NCBI GenBank assembly: GCA_903970445.1
Contig: CAJCIP010000074.1
Span: forward strand, 1 to 48,037
Reading direction: 5' to 3'
Length of the DNA: 48,037 nt
DNA from: Verrucomicrobia bacterium Tous-C9LFEB
GTDB lineage: Bacteria; Acidobacteriota; Terriglobia; Terriglobales; Acidobacteriaceae
Shown here: one piece after another, positions 38,046-46,585 of the stretch
Position numbering within the stretch: the stretch's first letter is position 1
Layout of the letters: the number at the start of each line of letters is the position of its first letter
Notes under the pieces: model-generated
Told to the model about the DNA's origin: nothing
Databases searched by the model: none
Seen by the model: only the letters and a program-made list of their open reading frames with translations
Translations under genes and position numbers: made by a program

Positions 38046-39104
38046 ATGTTGATTGATGGGATTCATGTACCACTGGCCGTGCCTTTTTACCGTGACGGAG
38101 GACTCTACCTTCGTAAGCTGGAGCACAACGTTCGGCGCTATTCGCTAGGCCCCGTACATGGGCTCGTCGCCCTTGCTCCGGGTGGGGAGGCATCGGCCAC
38201 CTCAGATGCTGAGGCAGCAGAGATGCTGCAAGCCGTTGGAGAAACGGCTGCGCGCGAGAAAGTGCTTGTGGCGGGCATCGAGCGCGACAGTGTGTACGGC
38301 GCTCTGGCCCTGGCTGAGGTAGCAGAAAAGGCGGCCTTCGACGCGCTGCTCGTCGCAGCGCCTCGAAACTGGCAGAACCTAATTCGATCCGGCGATCATT
38401 CCTCGTTGACACTGTTCTTCCGCTCGGTCGCCGATGCCGCTTCACTGCCCGTGCTGCTTTGGAGCGACAACGCAGACGGCGGATTTGAGCTGCCGCCGAA
38501 CATGATTGGCGATCTGGCGAGCCACTCGAACATCACAGGCATTTACACCACAAATCTCACAGTGGGGAGACATGCGGAGATCGCGGCGGTTGTATCCCAA
38601 CGGCGTGAAGTCGAGGTCACAACACTATTCGCTCCTGTAACGCGCCGCATGAAGCGGCAGCAAGCGAACGGAGCAGCGACGTTTGTTTCTGCAGATGCAC
38701 TAGGCGGAGGAATCGCAGTCGCCACTGCTCCACCTCTGCCATCACTGAAGACGCGAACGAAAATGGTCAATTTTCAGATTATGGCCGCGGGGCGTACCAA
38801 CAGCATGGTCTCGCTTCTGGAGGCTGGTGTCGCAGGTGCGATGCCATGTCTCGCAACATGCGCTCCGCAGGCATGCTATGAACCGTTTGCGGCGTTCAAA
38901 GACGGTGATCCGGTTCTTGCGGTCGAGAAAGCTGCAAGGCTTGAGGCTGCCGACACACTGACATCAGAATTGGGCATCGCTGCGGTCAAATATGGCTGCG
39001 ACCTCAACGGCTATTTCGGCGGCCTTCCGCGGCTACCGCGCCTGCCCCTGAATGCAAACGAACGCTCCCGAGTCGAATCTGCTTTACGCGAACTGAAGAA
39101 TTAG
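38046..39104 (+). CDS. Dihydrodipicolinate-synthase-fold protein lacking catalytic residues
   Basis: The 352-residue protein has the N-terminal layout of the DapA/NanA (beta/alpha)8 family: GIHVPLAVPFYRDGGLYLRKLEHNVRRY, then GLVALAPGGEASATSDAEAAEML where DapA has GTTGE, then VLVAGIERDSVYGALALAEVAEKAAFDALLVAAP. The Tyr of the LYNVPSRT strand is replaced (LLWSDNADGG), and the Schiff-base Lys of the GIKEAT strand is replaced by Tyr (GIYTTNLT). It is therefore unlikely to be a DapA-type lyase. It is divergent from the small membrane protein gene and converges tightly on cpoB. Function unknown. Confidence 0.82.
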   Translation: MLIDGIHVPLAVPFYRDGGLYLRKLEHNVRRYSLGPVHGLVALAPGGEASATSDAEAAEMLQAVGETAAREKVLVAGIERDSVYGALALAEVAEKAAFDALLVAAPRNWQNLIRSGDHSSLTLFFRSVADAASLPVLLWSDNADGGFELPPNMIGDLASHSNITGIYTTNLTVGRHAEIAAVVSQRREVEVTTLFAPVTRRMKRQQANGAATFVSADALGGGIAVATAPPLPSLKTRTKMVNFQIMAAGRTNSMVSLLEAGVAGAMPCLATCAPQACYEPFAAFKDGDPVLAVEKAARLEAADTLTSELGIAAVKYGCDLNGYFGGLPRLPRLPLNANERSRVESALRELKN

Positions 39105-39112
39105 CTTCGCTG

Positions 39113-40048
39113 CTAGCGACGCACCGAAGCTCCATTGAGAGCAGTCAATTTCGTGCGGGCCTGTGCGGCTTCCGGAGAATTGGGGAAACGTTGGATGAGC
39201 GCGCGGTATTCGCGGATACCGTCATCTCGCTGCTTCAACGCGATCAGTGCCTCTCCTTTGTGGAGGTGGGCCGCCGGAATCTTCGCATTGTCCGGGTAGT
39301 GCTCAATGACTCGGTCGTAATTCTTTACCGCGATGCTTGGCTTGTTGTTCTTTACCGCGATCTCGCCCATGTAGAAGTAGCCGTTGCCGGACAAGTTGTC
39401 GTCAGGAAAAGCTTTGATCAGATCTCCAAACTCAGACGTTGCAAGCGGGTAGTTCCCCGCCATGTAGTCGCTGTAAGCGGTCCTGTAGAGTGCCTGCGGC
39501 GACGGTCCACTTGACGCTTGTGGCTGGCCGGTTGGCGCAGCGGAGGCGGTCGCATTGTCGCCGGGTGCTTCGCTCGCGTTCGCCGGGGCAGGCTGTGAAG
39601 ATGGTATAGCGCTTCCTGCCGGCGCTGGCATATTCGCGAGTGTGCCGTTCGTGGTCTGAATTTGGCCTTGTACGTCGCCGAGCGTCTTTTCCATGCGCCC
39701 GAACCGGGCCTTTAGCTCATCAAGGGAATCATTCAGTGCTTGCACCTGTCCGGAAAGTTGTTCAGTGTTTTTTGCAGCCGCGTCCTGCTGGTTCTGCATG
39801 CGCAGTTCGAGCCCATTTACTGCCACTGACATCTTGTTGATCGTGTCGGTGGACTGTTGCACCAGATCCTTCAACACGCCCATGCGCTCATCGTTCGACT
39901 GCTGCAGCCGCGCTATGGCATCCTGCAACTGCTGGATTTGCGTTTGCAGCTGCACCATGTCCTTGTTGATGGCGTGAGCCTCTAGTGGAACCAGGCCTGT
40001 GAGGAGCATGGCCACGCTGGCAAATCGAACGAAGCGTGATTGAGTCAT
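39113..40048 (-). CDS. cpoB: Tol-Pal system protein CpoB/YbgF
   Basis: The ATG at 40048 has GGAGG 9 bases upstream; 21 residues of open frame upstream lack family sequence. The 311-residue protein has a signal peptide ending LEAHA, a coiled-coil N-terminal part (VQLQTQIQQLQDAIARLQQ...), an Ala/Pro/Ser-rich linker and three TPR-like repeats near the C-terminus (ALYRTAYSDYMAGNYPLA, NGYFYMGEIAVKNNKPSIA, AHLHKGEALIALKQRD). CpoB is a periplasmic TolA-binding protein linking outer membrane constriction to peptidoglycan synthesis at division in E. coli. It is the last gene of the Tol-Pal cluster. Confidence 0.9.
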   Translation of the reverse strand: MTQSRFVRFASVAMLLTGLVPLEAHAINKDMVQLQTQIQQLQDAIARLQQSNDERMGVLKDLVQQSTDTINKMSVAVNGLELRMQNQQDAAAKNTEQLSGQVQALNDSLDELKARFGRMEKTLGDVQGQIQTTNGTLANMPAPAGSAIPSSQPAPANASEAPGDNATASAAPTGQPQASSGPSPQALYRTAYSDYMAGNYPLATSEFGDLIKAFPDDNLSGNGYFYMGEIAVKNNKPSIAVKNYDRVIEHYPDNAKIPAAHLHKGEALIALKQRDDGIREYRALIQRFPNSPEAAQARTKLTALNGASVRR

Positions 40049-40114
40049 CGGAATGTTCCTCCTTGCAGTGCCGTCACCGTACCGGAAGGCCGCACCCTGC
40101 GCAGCCCTCACAAT

Positions 40115-40882
40115 TTACCGATCCAGTTGGAACTGTGCGCGACGGTTCTGTTGATAGCAACTCTCATCTTCTTCGCTGCAGAACTGGCGCTCTTTGCCAT
40201 AGCTGATCGTGCGTACGCGTGTGGCCGCTACACCGGCGCTGACCAGAGCCGTCTTCGCGGCGTTGGCGCGATTTTCGCCGAGCGTTAGGTTGTATTCGGC
40301 TGAGCCGCGCTCGTCACAATAACCACCGACGGTCACCTTGGTGGCCGGATGTGCGTTGAGGTAGCGAGCCGCGGCTTCGACGGACGCTTGCGCATCGGGA
40401 CGAACATCAAAGCTGTCGTAATCAAAGAACACATCCTGCACATTGGCATGGAACTCTGCGTCCGAGCCCATGTCACCGTCGCCGCCGGTGCCCGCGGGAG
40501 CGGTAGGTACCGTGCCGACGCGCACGGTCACGCGGACGTTAGCATCGGTCGTGCCGCCGTCGCCTCGGGCGACAAGATGAAAATTTGTCGAGTTCGATGG
40601 GGAAACGGTTTGGGTGCCGTTTACGTTCACCTGCCCAATGCCGTCGATGCTCACAGCGGTTGCGTCCGTGGTGCGCCAATTCAAAACGACGGATTGACCC
40701 AGCTCGATGACCAACGGATCAGCTGTGATGGTTGCTGTTGGAGCGGTCGTCGTCGCAGCCGGCGCGTTTGCATTTTGCGGCTGTAAGGGTGCCGACTTCT
40801 TATGGCAACCTGTAATACTGAGCAGCGCCATTGCGATCGCTAGTGGGAGGGTGAGTTGGCGTTTCGTTTCGATCGAGATCAT
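40115..40882 (-). CDS. pal: Peptidoglycan-associated lipoprotein Pal (OmpA-like)
   Basis: The ATG at 40882 has AAGGAA 8 bases upstream; the longer frame from 40936 adds non-family residues. The 255-residue protein has a lipobox (LSITGC) for lipidation at Cys. A roughly 100-residue linker region precedes the OmpA C-terminal domain, with VFFDYDSFDVRPDAQ, VGGYCDERGSAEYNLTLGENRA and YGKERQFCSEEDESCYQQNRR. It binds peptidoglycan and, through TolB, tethers the outer membrane. The long linker is unusual for Pal. Confidence 0.93.
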   Translation of the reverse strand: MISIETKRQLTLPLAIAMALLSITGCHKKSAPLQPQNANAPAATTTAPTATITADPLVIELGQSVVLNWRTTDATAVSIDGIGQVNVNGTQTVSPSNSTNFHLVARGDGGTTDANVRVTVRVGTVPTAPAGTGGDGDMGSDAEFHANVQDVFFDYDSFDVRPDAQASVEAAARYLNAHPATKVTVGGYCDERGSAEYNLTLGENRANAAKTALVSAGVAATRVRTISYGKERQFCSEEDESCYQQNRRAQFQLDR

Positions 40883-40960
40883 CGTGTCTGTTCCTTGTTT
40901 TCGGTCATTATGTTCGCCATGAATGCATTGGACCATCTCAGTTGAACTATGTGGAAGTAC

Positions 40961-42328
40961 TCAGCGCCAACTCCAGTTCGGCATATCGCCGCCCGAGCTT
41001 GTAAGCGCCCGCTTGTTCGAGCCGTCCGCGTTCATGGTCATGATGCGAGTGTGTGCGCCACGTCCGTCGGGAGAGTTTGCGAAAACGATATGCCGTCCAT
41101 CTGGTGACCATGACGGAAAATCACAGCGGCCACCGTCGTGGGTAAGCTGAATCCACTTCTTTGAAGCGATTTCCATGACGTAGATGTCCTGTCCGCCAGG
41201 TGCGCCCGGTCCGTACTTGCGATCCCACGCGAAGGTTACAAATTGCCCATTCGGAGACCACGAAGGCGACGTTGCGTAGCCACCATCGGTCAACCGCTGC
41301 ACGCCGGAACCGTCGGCATCCATGATGTAAAGCTGCGGAAGGCCGGAGCGCCCGCTTATCCAGGCGATCTGAGCACCGGTGCGCGGGTTCCAAACAGGCG
41401 ACACGTCTGGTCCGCGAAAGCTGGTGATTTTGTGCGCGGCGCTTCCATCCGCGTTAGACACCCAGATGTCGGGATCGCCACCGCGGGATGACGAATACGC
41501 GACATGCTGGCCGTCCGGCGCCCACGCAGGAGAGACGTTAGTTCCGCCGGCACCCGCGAAGTTCACTTGGCGTCCCAGCAAGAGGGAATACATCTTGATC
41601 TCGAAGCCTTCATGCGTCAGCGAGCTGAAGGCGAGGCGGCTGTTGTCGGGCGAGACACGCGGAGAAAGAGAGATCGATCCGAGATGCGTGATGGCATGTT
41701 GGTTCGCACCGTCATAATCCATCTCCCAAATTTCTTTGCCGCCATCGCCGATCTTTACGTAATAGATCTTTGTTTCCGCAATACCGGGAATGCCACCGCC
41801 CAGCCGGGAAATAATTTCGTCCGCGAAGCGATGCGCGATCTGGCGGGCACTGTCGTCACTGCCGTCTTCGTTGTACTGCTTTGCGAAAATTTGCGGGAAC
41901 TGTGTGTTGTGCGTGTCATCAAGAAATCCATTGACGACAAGCCTGTTGTCCTGCACGGTGAGATTGCCAAACGCGACCATCGATGCGTTCCCAGGCGCTC
42001 CTGACCACTGCGCGATGCTCAGCTCCGCTTGGAAGCCTGGCATGGATTGCGGGTTCATCGCTTTCGAAACCATGTCGAAGATGCCGGCGTTTGAAAGATC
42101 GTTGAACAGTGTTGCGTCGAAAGTGCGTTTGTACGGCGCAGTCTTTGGATCAGCGCTGCTCGCTTTGAAGTCAGCTACGGCAATGCGAATCCGATCAGAA
42201 TCGCCACGGTTTGTCTCCAGGTGGAACCAATCCTGTGACTTAGCCGCTGGCGCACTCAGAACAAATGCCGTAACGCAACCGGCAACAAACTTTGCGCCCT
42301 TGCGGGCCAGAGACAAGCGAAACTTCAT
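40961..42328 (-). CDS. tolB: Tol-Pal system beta-propeller protein TolB
   Basis: The ATG at 42328 gives 455 residues, with AAGGAAG just upstream. A signal peptide ends near APAAKSQ. The N-terminal TolB domain (DRIRIAVADFKASSADP...) is followed by a six-bladed propeller of WD-like TolB repeats such as RLAFSSLTHEGFEIKMY and SWSPNGQFVTFAW. TolB is periplasmic and shuttles between Pal and TolA. The neighbours on both sides are Pal and the TolA/TonB-like gene, so the assignment is firm. Confidence 0.95.
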   Translation of the reverse strand: MKFRLSLARKGAKFVAGCVTAFVLSAPAAKSQDWFHLETNRGDSDRIRIAVADFKASSADPKTAPYKRTFDATLFNDLSNAGIFDMVSKAMNPQSMPGFQAELSIAQWSGAPGNASMVAFGNLTVQDNRLVVNGFLDDTHNTQFPQIFAKQYNEDGSDDSARQIAHRFADEIISRLGGGIPGIAETKIYYVKIGDGGKEIWEMDYDGANQHAITHLGSISLSPRVSPDNSRLAFSSLTHEGFEIKMYSLLLGRQVNFAGAGGTNVSPAWAPDGQHVAYSSSRGGDPDIWVSNADGSAAHKITSFRGPDVSPVWNPRTGAQIAWISGRSGLPQLYIMDADGSGVQRLTDGGYATSPSWSPNGQFVTFAWDRKYGPGAPGGQDIYVMEIASKKWIQLTHDGGRCDFPSWSPDGRHIVFANSPDGRGAHTRIMTMNADGSNKRALTSSGGDMPNWSWR

Positions 42329-42366
42329 ATCTTCCTTATGGTAGACGTTCCAAGCGCACGCCGGCG

Positions 42367-43167
42367 CTAAGAGCGACCGGAGTGGTAATCAAACTTGTAC
42401 TCGATTGTGATGCGGTCGCCTTCCGGAAGAGCGCCGAAGCTGTCGATGCGTTGAATGGTGTGCATTGCCGCGCCATCGAGAGACGATGAGCCACTTGCAT
42501 TCTCTAACTTCAGATTCGCTACGGAGCCGTCACGCAGGATGTCGAAGACAACAACCGCGCTCTTGTTTAACGCGCTGTGACCGTCAATGTCCTGCTCGAA
42601 GTAGTTGTTCTGCACCTTGTTCGCGACGATGCGGAGATAGTAGGCGTAGCGAGTTCCGAATGTCTTGCTCTGAATCGTCAACGTGCCTGCGCCGTTCTTC
42701 ATCTGCACGGCAGACTGCGGCAGCTGCGGCGCTGCGTCGCCAGCGGCAGCTTTGGGTGTCGGCGGCGTCGGTTGAGGGTGCTTCGGCGGTGCCTCAGTAG
42801 GTGTAGGAGCTGTCTTGAGCGGCGGCTTCTCGGAAGTCCTCGCTTTGATGAGAACGTCCGTCGGCTTTGGTGGAGGCGCAGCTTTCTCTTTCGGCGTAGC
42901 CTCCGGCACCTTGCTCTCGTCCTCGGATGCCAGCACAGCCTTCTCGACAGGGGGCGCTTTGGGCGGTAACGGAATCGCCGAGACGAGCGAGGCCTGAATC
43001 GCGCCTACCGTCGACGTATCCTCGCCCCAGTCTTTCCGATGGGATTGAGAATAAAGTGCCACCAGCACCAAGGCCCCAATCAGAGCGACATGAAGCACCA
43101 CCGCGCCAGTCATTCCGCCGGCGAAGCCGTCGTCCATCCTCTCCGGGTTGCTGCGGGCTGATGCCAT
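42367..43167 (-). CDS. TolA/TonB-like energy-coupling protein
   Basis: The 266-residue protein has a membrane helix near the N-terminus (GAVVLHVALIGALVLVALY), a Pro/Lys-rich middle (PPPKPTDV... PPKHPQPTPPTPKA) and a C-terminal domain with VVVFDILRDGSVANLKLENASGSSSLDGAAMHTIQRI, the TonB/TolA C-terminal pattern. It couples the TolQ-TolR proton motor to envelope proteins. Position between tolR and tolB indicates the TolA role, although the C-terminal domain resembles TonB. It might also serve TonB-dependent receptors. Confidence 0.86.
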   Translation of the reverse strand: MASARSNPERMDDGFAGGMTGAVVLHVALIGALVLVALYSQSHRKDWGEDTSTVGAIQASLVSAIPLPPKAPPVEKAVLASEDESKVPEATPKEKAAPPPKPTDVLIKARTSEKPPLKTAPTPTEAPPKHPQPTPPTPKAAAGDAAPQLPQSAVQMKNGAGTLTIQSKTFGTRYAYYLRIVANKVQNNYFEQDIDGHSALNKSAVVVFDILRDGSVANLKLENASGSSSLDGAAMHTIQRIDSFGALPEGDRITIEYKFDYHSGRS

Positions 43168-43194
43168 GTCTGCTTCGACGTTCTCGCGGTGAGG

Positions 43195-43602
43195 TTAGCG
43201 CTGTATAGGCTGCGTGACGATGCTGATGTTGCTGATACCCGCCTGCTTCACCGCGTCCATCACAGACGCGAAAGCGCCAAACGGCACCTTCTGGTCAGCG
43301 CGAACATAGACAACGCGCTTCGCGTTCGCTGGAGCGCTTCCGAGCACGCCAGGCAGATCATGGATGTTTACGGGTTTGTCCTGTACGAACACATTTTGTT
43401 CCTTGTCGATCGTGACCACGGTGTGCTCTTCGGTAAGTTGATTCACCGTCCTTGTTTGCGGAACAGCAACCTCAACGCCGCTCTGCAGTACTGGAGCTGT
43501 GACCATAAAGATCAGCAACAGCACAAGAACGACGTCTACGAGCGGGGTGATGTTGATATCGGCAAGCGCGGTGTTTGTGTGTCCGCGTGATGAAAAGGCC
43601 AT
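43195..43602 (-). CDS. tolR: ExbD/TolR-family biopolymer transport protein
   Basis: The 135-residue protein has one N-terminal membrane helix bearing the essential Asp (DINITPLVDVVLVLLLIFMV) and a periplasmic domain with VYVRADQKVPFGAF. It is the stator partner of TolQ in the proton-driven motor. It starts 2 bases after the TolQ stop. TolR rather than ExbD is chosen from its place in the Tol-Pal cluster; sequence alone cannot fully separate them. Confidence 0.92.
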   Translation of the reverse strand: MAFSSRGHTNTALADINITPLVDVVLVLLLIFMVTAPVLQSGVEVAVPQTRTVNQLTEEHTVVTIDKEQNVFVQDKPVNIHDLPGVLGSAPANAKRVVYVRADQKVPFGAFASVMDAVKQAGISNISIVTQPIQR

Positions 43603-43604
43603 GG

Positions 43605-44387
43605 CTAAAAGGACCTCCGGTACTCATCTCGCGCGGGCTGTGCCGGCGGCGTCACAAGCGCTGCGTCTTCGATGCCATTCAGGAGTTCGCGTCCAAAATC
43701 GTCCATGCGCGAACCAAATTCACGTAGCCGCGCGGTGAGTTGGTTGTAGCCCATAACAGCCGGTACAGCCACCACAAGGCCGGCAGCTGTTGTAATGAGC
43801 GCTTCGCTGATGCCTGGAGCAACCGCACGTAGCGTCGCCGCGCCAGCCGTCCCGAGACCGTGAAAGGCGTCGATAATGCCCATCACTGTCCCGAACAGGC
43901 CTACGAACGGAGCGACCTGTGCGATCGTTGCGAGCCAGGTCATGCGGCTTTCCATCACGGTGAGCGACTCACTCGCGGCGGTCATCGCCGCACGTTCGAG
44001 CGCCTGAGGATTTGGCGGAACGCCGCGCCGACCGCTCTGCCGGTGGTATTCGTCATGGATCTCCTGGAACACCGCTACCAACGGGCTTGGCCTGAATTGC
44101 TCGGCGACCGCGGCGATTTCGCTCAGGCGGCCGGACTTCCGGAACGCGCGAACGAATCGTTTGCCCTGTGTTTGTGCAGCGCTGAATGAGCGCCATTTGC
44201 TGATCATGATCGCCCAAGAAAACACGCTCATGCCCAGCAGTATGAGCAGGACTGCCATCGCCATCGGCCCGCTGTTGTGAATCATGTCTCCGAGCGCGGA
44301 GGAATGTGCCGGAGCCACCGGCGGAAGTGGCGTTGTGCCTACGGGCGTGGCGTCCTGCAGGAGGAGTGCGAAAAGAAGCAAGTTCAT
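43605..44387 (-). CDS. tolQ: ExbB/TolQ-family proton channel protein
   Basis: The 260-residue protein starts at ATG 44387 or GTG 44390; no Shine-Dalgarno separates them. Three membrane helices are visible: MAMAVLLILLGMSVFSWAIMI, WLATIAQVAPFVGLFGTVMGI and ISEALITTAAGLVVAVPAVMGYN. The ExbB/TolQ signatures lie in the last two. With TolR it forms the proton channel that drives TolA. It is the first gene of the six-gene Tol-Pal cluster and is divergent from recN. Confidence 0.93.
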   Translation of the reverse strand: MNLLLFALLLQDATPVGTTPLPPVAPAHSSALGDMIHNSGPMAMAVLLILLGMSVFSWAIMISKWRSFSAAQTQGKRFVRAFRKSGRLSEIAAVAEQFRPSPLVAVFQEIHDEYHRQSGRRGVPPNPQALERAAMTAASESLTVMESRMTWLATIAQVAPFVGLFGTVMGIIDAFHGLGTAGAATLRAVAPGISEALITTAAGLVVAVPAVMGYNQLTARLREFGSRMDDFGRELLNGIEDAALVTPPAQPARDEYRRSF

Positions 44388-44518
44388 CACTGCTAAGTGT
44401 ATCGAGATAGGGAATCGGGTGTGTTGCAGAGGTGTCGAGACTGGTGCGCTTCTGCGCCGGTGGCGCGCGGCGGAGGCTCATCTAGTCGCCTGCTATTCTC
44501 GTCGAAGACGAAACACCC

Positions 44519-46216
44519 ATGCTGCTGGAACTGCGCGCCGAAAATTACGCGGTGATCGACCACGCCGTAGCCGCTTTTGGTCCGGGTTTGAACCTGCTGA
44601 CCGGCGAAACCGGCGCAGGAAAATCAATCCTGATCGACGCGCTCGTGCTCCTGCTCGGCGGGAAGGCTTCCAGTGACATGGTGCGCTACGGTGCAGAGCG
44701 CGCCGTCGTTGCCTGTGTCTTCGACTCGACTCCCGGCGCCGAAGCCATTCTAGAAAAGAACGGCATAGATCCTGAAGGCGACGAAATTCTGCTCAGACGT
44801 GAAATCGGCGCCAATGGCAAAGGCCGCGTCTTCATCAACAATCAGCCCGCCACCGTCGGTGTACTGCGAGCGCTCGCACCGGAGCTTGCCCTGGTTCACG
44901 CACAATCGGAAACACTGGTCGCCTTCGATGCGCCACAGCAGCGACTTCTGCTTGACCGCTACGGCAACATCAGCTCTGAAAAAATTCAGAAGGCCTACGA
45001 TGCTTGGAAAAAGTTAAAGCAAGAGATCGCCGGGATGCAGGGTGCGGAGCAGGATCGCCTTCGACTTGCCGATCTGTGGAGCTTTCAGGCAAAGGAAATC
45101 GAAGACGCTGGCATTCAGGATGCTGAGGAAGACATACGGCTTGATGCCGAACGCAAGATTCTGGCTAACGCAGAGCGGATACTGACCGGCGCAAATGCGG
45201 CGCAAGACCTTCTTTACGAAGGAGAGACCTCAGTCGAATCGTTACTGGCAACCGCTCTGCGACACGTGGAAGATCTGGCTAGATTTGACCTGCGTTTCAT
45301 CGAGACGGTGCAGCAGTTGGCAGCAGCCAAAGCAGGTATAGAAGATGCGGCTTCGACTGTCCGCGACCTTTCGGGTGCAATCTCCGCCTCACCGGAGCGG
45401 CTGGAGGAAATCGACGACCGGCTGGCAATGCTGCAGCGACTAAAACGAAAATATGGGCATTCGCTCGAGGAGGTGATCGCTTTTGGGGAAGATGTACATG
45501 CGAAGCTCTCAGAACTGGAGGGACGCGACGCTCGCCTCGCCGCCTTGGAAGGAGATCTTGCCGCAGCCGCTACGCTCTATCGGGAATTGTCAGATGGGCT
45601 TAGTGGCCAGCGAGCCGCAGTCGCAACGAAGCTGGGAAAAGCCGCGGAGGAGCAGATCAATGAGCTCGCCATGAAAGTCAGCTTTCGCGCGTCCATTTCC
45701 TCGAACACTGACGAAACGAACTGGAGCAGCGCCGGGTGGGACAGTGTGGAATTCCAGATTGCGACGAACCCCGGCGAGCCTCTCAAGCCGCTTACTGAAA
45801 TTGCCTCAGGTGGTGAAATGAGCCGCGTGATGCTTGCCCTAAAGGTGTCCGTGGAGGAAGGCGCACCGGGCGCGGGCAGGCGTAAGCGTGCTGCCCTCCC
45901 AAGAACGCTTGTGTTCGACGAAATTGATATAGGCATTGGCGGTCGCGCCGCAGAAGCCGTCGGACAGAAGCTAAAGGCCCTCTCGCAAACGCAGCAGGTT
46001 ATCTGCATCACGCATCTACCTCAGATCGCCGCCTTCGCCGATCAGCACTTTCTTATCGAGAAGTCCGAGCGCGGTGGACGTACTCAGACCGGCGTCCGAA
46101 AGATGGAGCGCAAGGAGCGTGTGGAGGAACTCGCCCGGATGCTTTCCGGTGCGAACCTGACGGACACATCGCTGCGGCATGCCGAGCAGATGCTGGTGAG
46201 TGCCGCGGGCCGTTAG
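44519..46216 (+). CDS. recN: DNA repair protein RecN
   Basis: The 565-residue protein is an SMC-like ATPase of normal RecN length. The N-terminus has LLELRAENYAVIDHA and the Walker A motif GETGAGKS. A long coiled-coil middle with a hairpin follows, then the ABC signature region (LTEIASGGEMSRVMLALKV) and the Walker B motif LVFDEIDIGIGG. RecN helps repair double-strand breaks and is typically SOS-inducible; no LexA box was recognised here. The ATG has only weak Shine-Dalgarno sequence. Confidence 0.96.
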   Translation: MLLELRAENYAVIDHAVAAFGPGLNLLTGETGAGKSILIDALVLLLGGKASSDMVRYGAERAVVACVFDSTPGAEAILEKNGIDPEGDEILLRREIGANGKGRVFINNQPATVGVLRALAPELALVHAQSETLVAFDAPQQRLLLDRYGNISSEKIQKAYDAWKKLKQEIAGMQGAEQDRLRLADLWSFQAKEIEDAGIQDAEEDIRLDAERKILANAERILTGANAAQDLLYEGETSVESLLATALRHVEDLARFDLRFIETVQQLAAAKAGIEDAASTVRDLSGAISASPERLEEIDDRLAMLQRLKRKYGHSLEEVIAFGEDVHAKLSELEGRDARLAALEGDLAAAATLYRELSDGLSGQRAAVATKLGKAAEEQINELAMKVSFRASISSNTDETNWSSAGWDSVEFQIATNPGEPLKPLTEIASGGEMSRVMLALKVSVEEGAPGAGRRKRAALPRTLVFDEIDIGIGGRAAEAVGQKLKALSQTQQVICITHLPQIAAFADQHFLIEKSERGGRTQTGVRKMERKERVEELARMLSGANLTDTSLRHAEQMLVSAAGR

Positions 46217-46273
46217 GGCAACCCCGGCGATGTCGAAGCATGTCCAACATCCTGTCTACTTGGAGATTTCACC

Positions 46274-46423
46274 ATGTCAGAACCGAAGAAGTGCGCAAAC
46301 GAAAACTGTAGTTGTGTCTGCTCGGATGGGAAGAAGTACTGCTCACAGTTTTGTGAGGACGCAAAAGGTACACAGACACTCTCCTGCGATTGTCCGCATC
46401 AGAGTTGCGCGGGCCATCTCTAG
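46274..46423 (+). CDS. Bacterial metallothionein-like protein (SmtA type)
   Basis: The ATG at 46274 has GGAG 8 bases upstream. The 49-residue product has nine Cys and two His, among them KKCANENCSCVC, GKKYCSQFCEDAKG and CDCPHQSCAGHL, the pattern of SmtA-type metallothioneins that bind four Zn or Cd ions through nine Cys and two His. It would buffer zinc or sequester cadmium in the cytoplasm. No SmtB-like regulator gene is nearby. It lies 57 bases after recN and could be cotranscribed with it. Confidence 0.85.
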   Translation: MSEPKKCANENCSCVCSDGKKYCSQFCEDAKGTQTLSCDCPHQSCAGHL

Positions 46424-46548
46424 ACCTACGGAGCGACTTCTTCTACCCAGGCACTTGAGATTGTTCCAGCCAAGTACCTTTTGAGCATGAACTAGGTTTT
46501 TGGCCTTGTCTTGCCAGCCTGCGAATGCGCACAGTTTGCGGTGCAGAT

Positions 46549-46579
46549 TTGGGACCTTCCTAAGGCAATCGGGTATACT
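46549..46579 (+). promoter_or_regulatory. Possible promoter of ispH
   Basis: A TATACT -10 element lies at 46574-46579, with TTGGGA (46549-46554) as a poor -35 at 19-base spacing. If used, transcription would start at or next to the GTG start codon of ispH, giving a leaderless mRNA; no Shine-Dalgarno precedes that GTG. The alternative is a start further upstream. Confidence 0.35.
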
Positions 46580-46585
46580 TGAAAG

